Notes: a model not told the origin generated them from the letters alone. Shown: positions 23,427 to 34,871, numbered from the stretch's first letter. The stretch is 64,000 bases of DNA from Chryseobacterium aurantiacum (GCF_003020585.1 NZ_PXUE01000002.1:806001-870000), one strand, 5' to 3'. Numbers and translations: made by a program.

Positions 23427-25367
23427 TTATGATTTTTTCACTAAACTGATAACCTGATTTTCCTGTTTTGAAGCAACACCCCAGATTTGCTTAAATGCAG
23501 GGTAATATTCTTTAGGATAATCTGCGCTGGAAATTTTTGTGGTACTGGTTACCTCCAGCTTATTTCCTTTTTGTTCAATTGCGTAGCTGTATTCTATTTC
23601 TTTATCTTCGGTAACAATCTTTTTAGTCTTAGGCATTTCTTCAATCACATATCCCTCCGGAATTTCAAGGATTACTTTTTTCACCTTTATTGTAGGAGCA
23701 CCAAAATCAATAGGATATTTTCTGGTTTCTGTCTGATCAAATTCATTTGATGTTTTGCTTAAAAACAACATCGGGTTGATGATCATCTTCTTTCCTATTC
23801 TATCAATTAAATTTGAAGAAGAAAATTTCATTGTACTTTCAAACTCACCATTTTCCAAAACTTTTGAATCAATTCCGGTAAAATCTATTGAAAAGTTTTC
23901 TTTGTACTGTTTTTTATATTTTTCAGCGTTCTCGTCATAACTATCCTTTACATACATGGCATAGGCTCCAGTATCTTTATCAGAATAAGACCCGGAAATA
24001 CTCCCATCATCATTGATCTTTGCATCAACTGTAAGGTAGGTATTACTTGACTTCATATTGGTCATCTGAATCTGTGAAACGTTATTTTTAGATAATAAAA
24101 TACCATATTGATTCCAATCTTTCAAAGGAAGTTCATCCATGGAAGATTGCTTGGAAGTACCGTCATAGATATGGAACTGGTTATTTATCTCTACAGACGC
24201 CAATACCAAATTTGTTTTTGTAAGGTTTGGAGATACCATATTGATTAAACCATTATCTACGGTAGAAATGATTAACGGATCAGATTTAATCCCTGCTTCA
24301 CGGAAAAGCATCACAAGGAAAAGGTTAATTTCGGCGGCGTTACCTAATTTGGTTTCCAGAAGTTTTTTAATTCCATTATCAGTATAAATGCCTCTGTCTT
24401 TGTTCCAGGTAAATGTTTTTTGAACATATGAAAGAATAGCATTGGCTTTTTCAAAATCAGTTTTCATTTCTAAAACCCCTGCCGGCATATTGTCTTTTGC
24501 CAATCTTGACTTTTTCAGCTCACCACCAAAGTCATCATTCTCATTCAGTCTTTTGTTGATTTGATCCCATGAAGATGAGTATAGCCTAAGTTCTCTAAAA
24601 TGAGTAGAATGTAGCTCAGCGCTAATTTTTGTTCGGAAGTTTCTGTCGTTTCTTACATGTTTTTCAGTTTTAAAACCTTTTACATTTTCAAAACCAAATC
24701 TATATGTTTTGTACTGGGTACCATATAGAGTTCTGTCTGAAACTTCTCTATGTTTAGGAAGCAGTTCTCCACTATAGTTGATATTGTAGGCAATATTGGC
24801 CGGAGAATCCAGAACATATTCTGTATAAAGAGAGGGAGTATCTAATTCTATCAATACCTCAGGAACTAAATACAGGAATGCAAATGGAGATAGTACTTCA
24901 TATTGATATTCTAATATTGAACCATCTTTTACATTAGGAAATGCAAATTTGTTTACGGTAACATACTTGCTTTCTTTACTTTTATATTTTGAGCTTTTCT
25001 CTACTTTTACAGGAACTGCTTTTCCATCTTCAAGATTGTATGTGAATGCCTTAAACTTATTCAAAGTTTCCAGATCACTTCCACTCTGGCGAAGAGGAAC
25101 TTCAACGTTCAACCAATCTTCAGCTTTATCTTTATTGTAGATCTTAATCCTATACACATATTCTTTGTGCAGGTCTCCAGTGGATGCATCAATTCTGTAG
25201 TGAACAGATTTATACAGAATTTCAGCGGGAGCATTCTCATCTAATAATGATTTTGCTTTGGATAAATCTGCATCTGAGAATTTGGGTGGATTTAAGAACT
25301 CATGTTTTTGTGCTTTCACAAAAGCCAAATTTGCAGAGCAAATAAGTACTAATATTACTTTTTTCAT
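23427..25367 (-). CDS. DUF3857 protein with inactive transglutaminase-like domain
   Basis: This 646-residue exported protein (signal peptide to about residue 20, VKAQ) has an N-terminal DUF3857 beta-domain (about 50-240), a transglutaminase-like core (about 300-410) and a C-terminal beta-domain. The core has lost the catalytic Cys: where the neighbouring paralogue has GDCKG, this one reads GNAAEI (342-347). The His position is also not conserved, while YDGTS keeps an Asp. It is therefore probably a non-catalytic binding protein. Its start lies 2 bp past the stop of the paralogue upstream, so they are co-transcribed. Confidence 0.87.
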   Translation of the reverse strand: MKKVILVLICSANLAFVKAQKHEFLNPPKFSDADLSKAKSLLDENAPAEILYKSVHYRIDASTGDLHKEYVYRIKIYNKDKAEDWLNVEVPLRQSGSDLETLNKFKAFTYNLEDGKAVPVKVEKSSKYKSKESKYVTVNKFAFPNVKDGSILEYQYEVLSPFAFLYLVPEVLIELDTPSLYTEYVLDSPANIAYNINYSGELLPKHREVSDRTLYGTQYKTYRFGFENVKGFKTEKHVRNDRNFRTKISAELHSTHFRELRLYSSSWDQINKRLNENDDFGGELKKSRLAKDNMPAGVLEMKTDFEKANAILSYVQKTFTWNKDRGIYTDNGIKKLLETKLGNAAEINLFLVMLFREAGIKSDPLIISTVDNGLINMVSPNLTKTNLVLASVEINNQFHIYDGTSKQSSMDELPLKDWNQYGILLSKNNVSQIQMTNMKSSNTYLTVDAKINDDGSISGSYSDKDTGAYAMYVKDSYDENAEKYKKQYKENFSIDFTGIDSKVLENGEFESTMKFSSSNLIDRIGKKMIINPMLFLSKTSNEFDQTETRKYPIDFGAPTIKVKKVILEIPEGYVIEEMPKTKKIVTEDKEIEYSYAIEQKGNKLEVTSTTKISSADYPKEYYPAFKQIWGVASKQENQVISLVKKS

Positions 25368-25369
25368 CT

Positions 25370-27262
25370 TTATATCTTAGTAATTAAAATTTTTGAATTG
25401 TCCATGTTTATAGTTTTTTTTCTGAAGCTTACATATTCATTATATTTCTCCTTTGGATAGGTTCCTTTGTTGACTTGTATTTTTCTCAATACTTTTAGTT
25501 CTTCTCCATTTTTAACAAAACTTAATTTATAATACCCAAATTCCGAATTGATTGTAATATCATTAGGAGTTTCATCTATTTTATAACCTTTAGGAATGGT
25601 AAAACCGATCTCATATTCATCTTCAAAAGACTGCCCGATCTCAAAAGGAAGCGTACGGTTTTCTTCTGTTTTATAAATATTGGCTGAGTAAATAGGAACT
25701 GCTCTGAATATAAGGCTGCTCCCTGCACTTTTACAAAAATTATTGGTTTTAAAATCTACATCATAAGTAATAACTGCCTTATCCTTATCATTGACAAAGT
25801 TTTTCATTTCAACTTTTTCAAAGTTTAAAACATCAAATCTTCTCTTCAATGCCTCATTTTTTTCTTTCGGATTAAGACTTACAAATCCTAGATTATAATC
25901 ATATTGGTTTCCGGTGTAGGAAAAATTTCCTTCTCCTGTCATCCCGTTATCTTCTCCTATTTTTATCTTTAGTTTTTGTTTTTCCTTGTTTTGTTCAGCA
26001 GTATAGGAAGGGGTATTAATAAGCTCTATTCCTGTTTTCTGTACGGAAAGTACATTTCTGTCTGTTGTAGAATATCCTAAATGATTAAATGCAGTCTGCT
26101 GTGAGGTATTTTCAAGCCAGATATTTCCTTTCTCTGTTGGAACCATTAAAATAGCATGATTGCCGCCCATTGTTGGAAATTCCGGATCAAAGGACACCGG
26201 AGAAGATCCAGAGTTAATTACACAATAATAAGATGGTATTCCCGCTTCATTCAAAAGGGCTTTCATATAATTGGTAAGACCTTTACAGTCTCCATACCCT
26301 TTTTGATGCACTTCATCCGGCATCATGGGCAGCCAACCTCCGATTCCTAATCCAACATATATATATCTGGTTTTATTTTGCATATACTGATAGATCTTCT
26401 TCACTTTATCTTCCACAGAGCCTTGAAGCTGCAGGGTTGCAACTTCTGCTTTAATGGCAGGGGTAGATATAGAAACAGGCTCTACAAGGTTATTATAATA
26501 CCATGTTCCAAAATCTTTCCAATTGTTTAAAGTTCCCTGTCTTCCTGCCAGATTGAATTTCGTTAGGGCAAAATTTACACTTGGTAATATCTTAACAGGC
26601 TGCGGAATCAACGGAGCATCATCAATTGCAGGTACATTTTTATAGGAATAAGTTTTATCATTTCCGCTGCCACTTTCTATTATTGAAGCATAGTTGTACT
26701 TTGATGGATAAATTTTGGTTCGCAGATCAATCCCTGATGTATTAATAATCTTCATCTGTGCTTCTTCCAAAGAGGTATTGGTAGAGTAAAATGGCACAAA
26801 ATCAGGAATAAAAATCGTATTCTTATTGTCCGACTGGTATGAAAAATCAATTGTATAAGGATACTGAACCGGTGTATAGGAAAATACTAAAATTCGGTTA
26901 TCGGAATAAAATACGCCTTGTCTGTTATTCGCAAAGTCACCAAAGTCAGATTTGGAATAGCTTTTTACTTTCTTTCCGAATTCATCATATATGGTCACTT
27001 TAATATCTGAAATACTCCTTGACTTGTCATAGTGAATATAAGCTAAAGCTTTATCATCACCGTCTTTATTAAGAACTGTAGTTACCGTATTATATTGATA
27101 TTTTATTTCATCAACTTTATTGATTTGGACTGTTGTAAAGTCTTTTCGGATAACAATATTTGCATTTTTCTTTAGATCTTCGGGAATTGAGGATACGGGA
27201 TAGGTTTGAGCAAAATAAATTGAGGCTGTAGATAAAGCCCCCAGGAATAATATTTTCATCAT
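25370..27262 (-). CDS. DUF3857 protein with transglutaminase-like domain
   Basis: This 630-residue exported protein (signal peptide to about residue 19, YFAQ) has a DUF3857 domain (about 45-215), a transglutaminase-like core (about 270-390) and a C-terminal DUF2569-like beta region. The Cys-His pair is present: Cys326 in GYGDCKGLT and His369 in GGNHAILMV. The acidic third residue falls in WLENTS. Such proteins are common in Bacteroidota envelopes; their substrate is unknown. It is the first gene of a two-gene operon with a paralogue that lost the Cys. A -7 box, TATTTTTG (27286-27279, minus strand), precedes it. The start may be Met1 or Met2. Confidence 0.88.
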   Translation of the reverse strand: MMKILFLGALSTASIYFAQTYPVSSIPEDLKKNANIVIRKDFTTVQINKVDEIKYQYNTVTTVLNKDGDDKALAYIHYDKSRSISDIKVTIYDEFGKKVKSYSKSDFGDFANNRQGVFYSDNRILVFSYTPVQYPYTIDFSYQSDNKNTIFIPDFVPFYSTNTSLEEAQMKIINTSGIDLRTKIYPSKYNYASIIESGSGNDKTYSYKNVPAIDDAPLIPQPVKILPSVNFALTKFNLAGRQGTLNNWKDFGTWYYNNLVEPVSISTPAIKAEVATLQLQGSVEDKVKKIYQYMQNKTRYIYVGLGIGGWLPMMPDEVHQKGYGDCKGLTNYMKALLNEAGIPSYYCVINSGSSPVSFDPEFPTMGGNHAILMVPTEKGNIWLENTSQQTAFNHLGYSTTDRNVLSVQKTGIELINTPSYTAEQNKEKQKLKIKIGEDNGMTGEGNFSYTGNQYDYNLGFVSLNPKEKNEALKRRFDVLNFEKVEMKNFVNDKDKAVITYDVDFKTNNFCKSAGSSLIFRAVPIYSANIYKTEENRTLPFEIGQSFEDEYEIGFTIPKGYKIDETPNDITINSEFGYYKLSFVKNGEELKVLRKIQVNKGTYPKEKYNEYVSFRKKTINMDNSKILITKI

Positions 27263-27595
27263 AGTTATTAAAATTAGGCAAAAATAATGAAATCTTAATA
27301 ACTGTTAATCATATCTTAAAAAAAATTAAAAATACATTAAAAATATATTAAAAATCAAACAATTAAGCACAATGAAAATGAAATTTCACAACTTTAAACC
27401 TCATTTTATAGATTATTATTAAATATATTAAGAGCTAAATAATCTTTTGAAGTAATCAAAAAGGATGAATGTCTTAACTGATATTATTATTTTATGATGT
27501 AAAGTAAATACATCGAGAACATGAAACACTACTTTATTAAAATAAAAAAGACTCCGTGTTTGGAGCCTTCTATTTTTTAATCTTTTTAGTTCTTT
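27263..27595. other. AT-rich intergenic region, no gene seen
   Basis: The 333 bp hold the DUF3857 -7 box (27286-27279, minus strand) at one end and the DUF5684 gene terminator (27544-27567) at the other. The middle is A/T-rich with no convincing reading frame or structured RNA. Confidence 0.6.
27544..27567 (-). terminator. Terminator of the DUF5684 gene
   Basis: GACTCC (27550-27555) pairs with GGAGCC (27562-27567, one G-U in RNA). On the minus strand it is followed by TTTTTT, 28 bp past the stop. Confidence 0.75.
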
Positions 27596-28018
27596 TTAAT
27601 CATTTGGAATATTTTTACTGTTGAAAGTATCACTTCCAAGTCCTAATACCGGAATAAAAATAAATCCAAGGAAAAACAACAGAATTGTATAAAGAGGGGT
27701 TTCTTTTGAAAAACCTTTAGCTAGTCTGTCATTCACTACCCATGATGCATATAAATTTACAAAAGGAATACAGAATAAGATGATCCACCAGATTGGTTTT
27801 TTCACAATATCAAGCAACACAATGATATTATAAATAGGAATAAAGGCTGCCCAAGCATCTTCTCTACCTGCTTTTTTGAAGATTTTGAACATACAATAGC
27901 CATAAAACAGGTAGAATATAAGACTCATGAACATAGTCCCGATCCCTAATCCTGCAGCGGCTGCGCCAGAAACTGCATCTGCCCCACTATAGGGGTCTGT
28001 CTGTAAAAGAGTTAACAT
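27596..28018 (-). CDS. DUF5684 family membrane protein
   Basis: This 140-residue protein has about three to four hydrophobic helices. The recognisable block AGREDAWAAFIPIYNIIVLLDIVKKPIWWIIL is the DUF5684 signature, shared with small membrane proteins sometimes found beside signal peptidases. No function is established. It is flanked by terminators on both sides, so it is transcribed alone from a short region after gyrB's terminator. Confidence 0.82.
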   Translation of the reverse strand: MLTLLQTDPYSGADAVSGAAAAGLGIGTMFMSLIFYLFYGYCMFKIFKKAGREDAWAAFIPIYNIIVLLDIVKKPIWWIILFCIPFVNLYASWVVNDRLAKGFSKETPLYTILLFFLGFIFIPVLGLGSDTFNSKNIPND

Positions 28019-28050
28019 ATTATTATTTTTTATTGGTTAGCCCCAAATAT

Positions 28051-28083
28051 AAAAAAAGCTCCTAAATATTAGGAGCTTTTTTT
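28051..28083. terminator. Bidirectional-looking terminator after gyrB
   Basis: Seven As, then GCTCCTAA (28058-28065) pairing with TTAGGAGC (28069-28076), then seven Ts. It is fully symmetric. On the minus strand it follows gyrB by about 20 bp. Confidence 0.9.
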
Positions 28084-28101
28084 ATATATTTTTAAAAATG
28101 A

Positions 28102-30069
<1,968 letters not shown>

Positions 30070-30140
30070 TTACAAATATCGTGATTTTTTTCGAGGTATG
30101 AAAGTTAAAAAATGTCAAAAAAATGTAGAGTTAAAAACAA

Positions 30141-30163
30141 AAAAAGCAGACCGAAGTCTGCTT
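30141..30163 (-). terminator. Terminator of the delta-60 T9SS gene
   Basis: AAGCAGAC (30144-30151), loop CGAA and GTCTGCTT (30156-30163) form a perfect 8-bp stem followed by Ts on the minus strand. A decayed copy of this element lies at about 31689-31726. Confidence 0.85.
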
Positions 30164-30193
30164 ATATTTGAGTACCTATGATCTTATTCAGAA

Positions 30194-31600
30194 TCAGTTT
30201 TTTATTGCTTTTTTAGAAATAATTTTGTTTGAGGCCGTCGTCAACTTAATGATATACACCCCTTTATTCAAATTAGAAGTATTTAACTGATTTTTATCTT
30301 TTGCTGTTAAAACCAAATGACCAACCTCATCAAAGATTTCAATCTGTTTTATTTTCTCCTTTGAATGAAAACTCAGTTCGTTCGAGAAAGGATTGTTGAA
30401 GTTGATTGGAGTTTCTTTTGTTACCTCCTTTGTATTTAAAGTATCCTCACTAATGATATATCTGGTTATGGTAGACTCGGTAATCAAATACAAATAATTT
30501 CCTTTCACTTCAATACTTATATTAGTATTATCTCTTGAAATATTGGTATTAAAAACATTGGATGAATTAATTAGAATATTATTTCCATTAGAAGAATAAC
30601 CTATAAGGCCAACTCTTGTATCCGTTTCACTTCCTGGGTTTCTGATTGTTACAGGAACAATAACATTATCATTATAATTATCAATTCCCAATGTGAATGG
30701 ATAATATAGCTCTTTCCCATAATAAGTTTGAGGAAGGCTCAACATCCCAGAGTTTCCAAAGTTAAGATCAATATTCCCATCAACCTTTGTTCTAGAAATA
30801 ACATAATTGATATTATTACCAAAAGGCTTTATCAGCATTGTATAGACTTCAAAATTATTAGTTACCGCTTCTGGATCATAAGGGAAAAAAAAATGTCCAG
30901 GTTGATTTGAGTATACGGAATATCCATTATTTCCATAAGACGAATCTAAACTTCCAGTATGAATGTTTATTTTTCTTCTCCCGTTTGAGTTTTCAAAGAA
31001 ATAATTATCGTCAATTCTTTCATTAAGAAAAGGTCCAAATGAAGCTCCATTGACATTTACAATCCCATTATTCCCATATGATGTATCAACAGATCCATTG
31101 GCATTATATCGTACAAGGGTATCCTGATTCCTAACCAATATTTTACCATCAGGAAGATAAGATGCCGTTGAATAAATGGCCCCAGAATAGCTACTACCCA
31201 TTAGTAATTCACCATTATTTCCAAATGAAGTATCTAGAACACCTGTTAAAGAATATTTATATAGTTTACCATCAATTATAGGGTAAACATTATTATTATC
31301 AGCATATAGAATAGAAACATTACCACCTTGTGTTGGTAGATGTATAGTACTTAATAAATTACCATTGGCATCATAAGTCATGTAATTTACATAAAAAAGA
31401 CCAGTGTTATACAGTGGACAAATGACAACATGGTTATCAGGAGTAATATACCTTGTGCCCCATGAAAGATAGTTCATATTAATTCCTGTAAAATTTATTG
31501 TTCCAAAACTTCCATAGGATGCATCTTTCGTTAAAGTAATTTGAGAATTTCCAAAAGTATAGACACAGAAAGCCATTACAATGGCCAAAGTCTTTTTCAT
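30194..31600 (-). CDS. Secreted T9SS type A cargo with delta-60-like repeats
   Basis: This 468-residue protein has a signal peptide (MKKTLAIVMAFCVYTFGNSQ), about five repeats built around LDTSFGNNG/VDTSYGNNG (roughly residues 130-300), and a C-terminal type IX sorting domain (about 390-468: NPFSNELSFHS, IEIFDEVGHLVL, LNKGVYIIKLT, ISKKAIKN). The repeats resemble the delta-60 repeat of predicted surface beta-propellers. It would be exported by T9SS and attached to the cell surface or released. A fragmentary second copy of its ends lies just upstream (31689-31790), marking a past tandem duplication. Confidence 0.87.
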   Translation of the reverse strand: MKKTLAIVMAFCVYTFGNSQITLTKDASYGSFGTINFTGINMNYLSWGTRYITPDNHVVICPLYNTGLFYVNYMTYDANGNLLSTIHLPTQGGNVSILYADNNNVYPIIDGKLYKYSLTGVLDTSFGNNGELLMGSSYSGAIYSTASYLPDGKILVRNQDTLVRYNANGSVDTSYGNNGIVNVNGASFGPFLNERIDDNYFFENSNGRRKINIHTGSLDSSYGNNGYSVYSNQPGHFFFPYDPEAVTNNFEVYTMLIKPFGNNINYVISRTKVDGNIDLNFGNSGMLSLPQTYYGKELYYPFTLGIDNYNDNVIVPVTIRNPGSETDTRVGLIGYSSNGNNILINSSNVFNTNISRDNTNISIEVKGNYLYLITESTITRYIISEDTLNTKEVTKETPINFNNPFSNELSFHSKEKIKQIEIFDEVGHLVLTAKDKNQLNTSNLNKGVYIIKLTTASNKIISKKAIKN

Positions 31601-31937
31601 GATATTAATTTTTCATGCAAAAATAAACATATTTCTTAGAAATTGTAAAAACATAAGATAATTAGTATATTTTATTGAACTGGATTAAAGCAAAAAAGCA
31701 GATCAAAATCTAGTTATATTTGAGGACAAACAGTCTAGATGTCTCATTAAAGTAATTTGAGGACTTCTAAAAGTATGGATACAAGAAACTAATGTAAGTA
31801 TTAAATTTCTGATAAAATATAGTTTTTTACTCTTAAAAAAGATCAAAGTTAAAACCAATTCCTAAAACCCACACTGTTTAAAATCATACTAACATCCATA
31901 ATTTATACGTAAATTTATTTACTCAAAAGTTGATATT
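31601..31937. other. Intergenic region holding gene relic and cydA upstream sequence
   Basis: The 337 bp contain the decayed T9SS gene copy (31689-31790). The rest is AT-rich. GTAAAT (31909-31914) and ATTTAC (31917-31922) form a short dyad 16 bp before the cydA ATG, which could be part of a regulatory site; no clear -7 box was found. Confidence 0.55.
31689..31790 (-). pseudogene. Decayed remnant of a duplicated T9SS gene
   Basis: Two pieces match the neighbouring gene. Bases 31689-31726 resemble its terminator and following sequence (30140-30174): both read AAAAAGCAGA, then diverge in the loop, then TTATATTTGAG, but the stem no longer pairs. Bases 31743-31790 resemble the reversed 5' end of that gene (31530-31580): the shared blocks are TTAAAGTAATTTGAG, then AAAAGTAT and a near match to GACACAGAAA. 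On the minus strand the relic would still read YTFG...ITL. The whole middle of the copy is deleted. Assignment is by eye. Confidence 0.6.
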
Positions 31938-33281
31938 ATGGATGATTTTATTGCTGCCCGCGCGCAGATGGCCCTCTCTTTGGGGTTTCATATCATTTTC
32001 TCCTGCGTGGGTATGGTGATGCCTTTCTTAATGGCATTTGCCCACTGGAAGTACTTAAAGACCAATAATGAAGTATATAAAGGACTCACAAAGGCTTGGA
32101 GCAAAGGGGTTGCTATCTTATTTGCTACAGGAGCTGTTTCCGGAACAATGCTTTCTTTCGAATTAGGGCTTTTATGGCCTGGATTTATGAAACATGCAGG
32201 CCCCATATTCGGGATGCCTTTTTCTCTGGAAGGAACAGCATTTTTTATTGAAGCTATTGCCATTGGATTCTTTTTATATGGATGGGATAAATTCAATAAG
32301 TGGTTTCATTGGTTCTGTGGTTTTCTTGTAGGAGTAAGCGGCCTTGCCTCTGGAATTTTAGTAGTTGCTGCCAATGCATGGATGAATTCTCCTACCGGTT
32401 TCGATTACATTAACGGCCAATACCTTAATATAGATCCCATTAAAGCCATGTTCAATGATGCGTGGTTTCCTCAGGCTCTCCACATGACAGTAGCTGCATT
32501 TTGTGCTACAGGATTTGCCGTAGCCGGAGTTCATGCTTTCTTAATTATGAGAAAAAAGAATGTTGAATTTCATACCAAAGCCTTTAGAATTGCGGTAGGA
32601 TTTGCCCTTATTGGAGCCTTTGGTGCGCCTTTAAGTGGTGATATTGCAGCAAAATCTGTTGCAGAAAGACAACCGATTAAGTTAGCAGCCATGGAAGCTC
32701 ACTTTGAAACAGAAAAAGGGGCAGCCTTTGTTATTGGTGGAATTCCTGATGATGAAAAAGAAGAAATAAAATATGCCGTTAAGATTCCTAAAGTATTAAG
32801 CTTCCTTGTCAGCAATGATTTCAATGCTGAAGTAAAAGGTCTTAAAGACTTTCCAAAGGATGAATGGCCTCCAATTGCCGTTACTCATTATGCGTTTCAG
32901 ATTATGATCTTCTTTGGTGTAGTAATGATTTGCATCGGGGCAATATATCTATATGCTTTCTTCTTCAAAAAAGAATGGCTGACCAAAAACTGGCTTTTAA
33001 AAACATTTTTAATTGCAACTCCTTTTGGATATATTGCACTGGAAGCAGGATGGACAGTTACCGAAGTAGGAAGACAACCCTGGATTATTTATGGAGTAAT
33101 GAGAACAATAGATGCTGTAACCCCAATGCCCGGAATACAGTATTCATTCTATTTCTTCACCGCAATCTTCGTATCCTTATCATTAATTCTTATTTTCCTT
33201 TTAAGAAGACAGATACAGATGGTTCCGAAACTTTATGACCCTACAGACCTACAGTTTAACGATAAAAACAAAAAATCATGA
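31938..33281 (+). CDS. cydA: Cytochrome bd ubiquinol/quinol oxidase subunit I
   Basis: This 447-residue inner-membrane subunit carries the hemes b558, b595 and d of the bd oxidase, a high-affinity terminal oxidase used at low oxygen. The N-terminus AARAQMALSLGFHIIFSCVGM holds the conserved His18 ligand. GLLWPGFM and SLEGTAFFIEAIAIGFFLYGWD follow, and the C-terminal WTVTEVGRQPWIIYGVMRT is the CydA hallmark. The Q-loop is short, as in Bacteroidota. Menaquinol is the likely donor here. cydB overlaps it by 4 bp. Confidence 0.96.
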   Translation: MDDFIAARAQMALSLGFHIIFSCVGMVMPFLMAFAHWKYLKTNNEVYKGLTKAWSKGVAILFATGAVSGTMLSFELGLLWPGFMKHAGPIFGMPFSLEGTAFFIEAIAIGFFLYGWDKFNKWFHWFCGFLVGVSGLASGILVVAANAWMNSPTGFDYINGQYLNIDPIKAMFNDAWFPQALHMTVAAFCATGFAVAGVHAFLIMRKKNVEFHTKAFRIAVGFALIGAFGAPLSGDIAAKSVAERQPIKLAAMEAHFETEKGAAFVIGGIPDDEKEEIKYAVKIPKVLSFLVSNDFNAEVKGLKDFPKDEWPPIAVTHYAFQIMIFFGVVMICIGAIYLYAFFFKKEWLTKNWLLKTFLIATPFGYIALEAGWTVTEVGRQPWIIYGVMRTIDAVTPMPGIQYSFYFFTAIFVSLSLILIFLLRRQIQMVPKLYDPTDLQFNDKNKKS

Positions 33282-34282
33282 TCTACATTGTTATAGGTTT
33301 TCTCTGGCTTTCTATCTGTCTTTATGTTATTTTGGGCGGGGCTGACTTTGGGGCTGGTATTGTAGAACTTTTTACTCATAAAAAAGCCCGTCACAAAACG
33401 GAGGAAATCATGTATGAATCCATTGCTCCTGTATGGGAGGCCAATCATATGTGGTTAATTATCGCAATTGTTATTCTTTTTGTGGGCTTCCCTGAAATTT
33501 ACACTACCATGTCTACTTATCTGCACATTCCTCTGGTACTGATGCTGCTTGGTATCATTGCAAGAGGTACTGCCTTTACTTTTAGGCATTATGATGCGGT
33601 AAAGGATAACTGGCAGGTGCTATATACCCAGATATTTTACTACGCCAGCCTTTTGACTCCTTTTTTCCTAGGATTAATAGCTGCCGCAACCGTTTCGCAA
33701 TCTATTAATCCCGATGCTACTACTTTTCTGGATCTTTATATTTATAGTTGGTTAAACTGGTTCGGAGTTTCTGTAGGTCTATTTACCGTAGCGCTTTGTG
33801 CTTATCTTGCCTCTATTTTTTCATTAAGAGAAACCCGAGATAAGGCTGATTTACTTTTAATGATCAGAAAATCTAAGCAGACTATGATCTTCGTAGTCAT
33901 TACCGGACTTCTTGTATTTTTAACAGCATATATTTCAGATATTCCACTTTTAAAGTGGGTATTCTCAAAACCTCTGGGTATTATGTCTATTGCTTTTGCC
34001 ACCATTGCCTTATTGCTCATATTCAGGGCTATGAACCGACAGAAACTACTTCCTGTACGTGCGCTTGCAGGTTTTCAAATTGTAATGATCCTTGTGGCAG
34101 CAACCTATCAGCATAATCCGGATATTATTTTATTAGGAAACGGGCAACACCTTTCACTTTTAGAACATATGGCTCCCCCAAAAACAATTTCTGCTTTGGG
34201 TTGGGCATTGATGCTAGGTTCATTGTTTATTCTTCCTTTCTTGTTTTATTTAATGGCTTCATTCAGTAAATTGAGAAAATAG
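33278..34282 (+). CDS. cydB: Cytochrome bd oxidase subunit II
   Basis: This 334-residue membrane subunit partners CydA. It has eight hydrophobic helices and the CydB opening YIVIGFLWLSICLYVILGGADFGAGIVELF with PVWEANHMWLIIAIVILFVGFPE. The ATG overlaps the cydA stop by four bases (ATGA), giving translational coupling. No cydX-like small ORF was recognised between cydB and the next gene, which starts 6 bp later. Confidence 0.96.
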   Translation: MIYIVIGFLWLSICLYVILGGADFGAGIVELFTHKKARHKTEEIMYESIAPVWEANHMWLIIAIVILFVGFPEIYTTMSTYLHIPLVLMLLGIIARGTAFTFRHYDAVKDNWQVLYTQIFYYASLLTPFFLGLIAAATVSQSINPDATTFLDLYIYSWLNWFGVSVGLFTVALCAYLASIFSLRETRDKADLLLMIRKSKQTMIFVVITGLLVFLTAYISDIPLLKWVFSKPLGIMSIAFATIALLLIFRAMNRQKLLPVRALAGFQIVMILVAATYQHNPDIILLGNGQHLSLLEHMAPPKTISALGWALMLGSLFILPFLFYLMASFSKLRK

Positions 34283-34288
34283 AACAAC

Positions 34289-34804
34289 ATGCGAAGCTAT
34301 AAGGATAAAAATGAGCTTATTGAAGAGCTAAAGAAAAGATACTTTCTGTATGATCAGGAATTTGATGATATCAAAGAAAATGAAAAGGATATAGTAAAAT
34401 CTGGAGTGGATAAAACACCTTCGCAAAACATATCCTATCAGATTGGCTGGACCCATTTGCTCCTTCAATGGGAATCTGATGAAAATAAAGGGCTTGAGGT
34501 AAGAACACCCACCCCTGAATACAAATGGAATAATTTAAAAGGTTTGTACGAGTCTTTTTATGTGCAATATGGCTCTTATAGTTTGCATGAACAAAGAGAA
34601 ATGCTCCAGAATCAAGTCAATGAAATCATAGAATGGATTGAAAAACTTGATGATAAAACCTTATTTGTTGCTGAGCAAAGAAAATGGGCTACAACACCTG
34701 CAAAATGGCCGGTTTGGAAATGGATACACATTAATACCGTTGCTCCGTTTACAAATTTCAGAACTCAGCTACGGAAATGGAAAAAAGAGTTTCAAGATCA
34801 ATAA
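34289..34804 (+). CDS. ClbS/DfsB family four-helix-bundle protein
   Basis: This 171-residue cytoplasmic protein matches the ClbS/DfsB (DinB-like) family: KDKNELIEELKKRY at the start, ISYQIGWTHLLLQWE, a KWNNLKGLYESFY block, and WPVWKWIHINTVAPFTNFRTQLRKWKK near the end. ClbS protects colibactin producers by hydrolysing the cyclopropane warhead, but most relatives have no known substrate. It starts 6 bp after cydB and ends at a strong terminator, so it is probably co-transcribed with cydAB. That association with a respiratory oxidase is not explained. Confidence 0.85.
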   Translation: MRSYKDKNELIEELKKRYFLYDQEFDDIKENEKDIVKSGVDKTPSQNISYQIGWTHLLLQWESDENKGLEVRTPTPEYKWNNLKGLYESFYVQYGSYSLHEQREMLQNQVNEIIEWIEKLDDKTLFVAEQRKWATTPAKWPVWKWIHINTVAPFTNFRTQLRKWKKEFQDQ

Positions 34805-34825
34805 AAAAACAAGTCATTTCAAATA

Positions 34826-34853
34826 AAAAGTCCTCCAAATTTGGAGGACTTTT
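34826..34853. terminator. Perfect palindromic terminator after cydAB operon
   Basis: A 28-bp perfect palindrome (arm AAAAGTCCTCCAAA, 34826-34839) lies between the convergent ClbS-like gene and lysS. A and T runs on both sides allow termination in both directions. Confidence 0.9.
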
Positions 34854-34871
34854 CGTTTTATATAAAATTAA

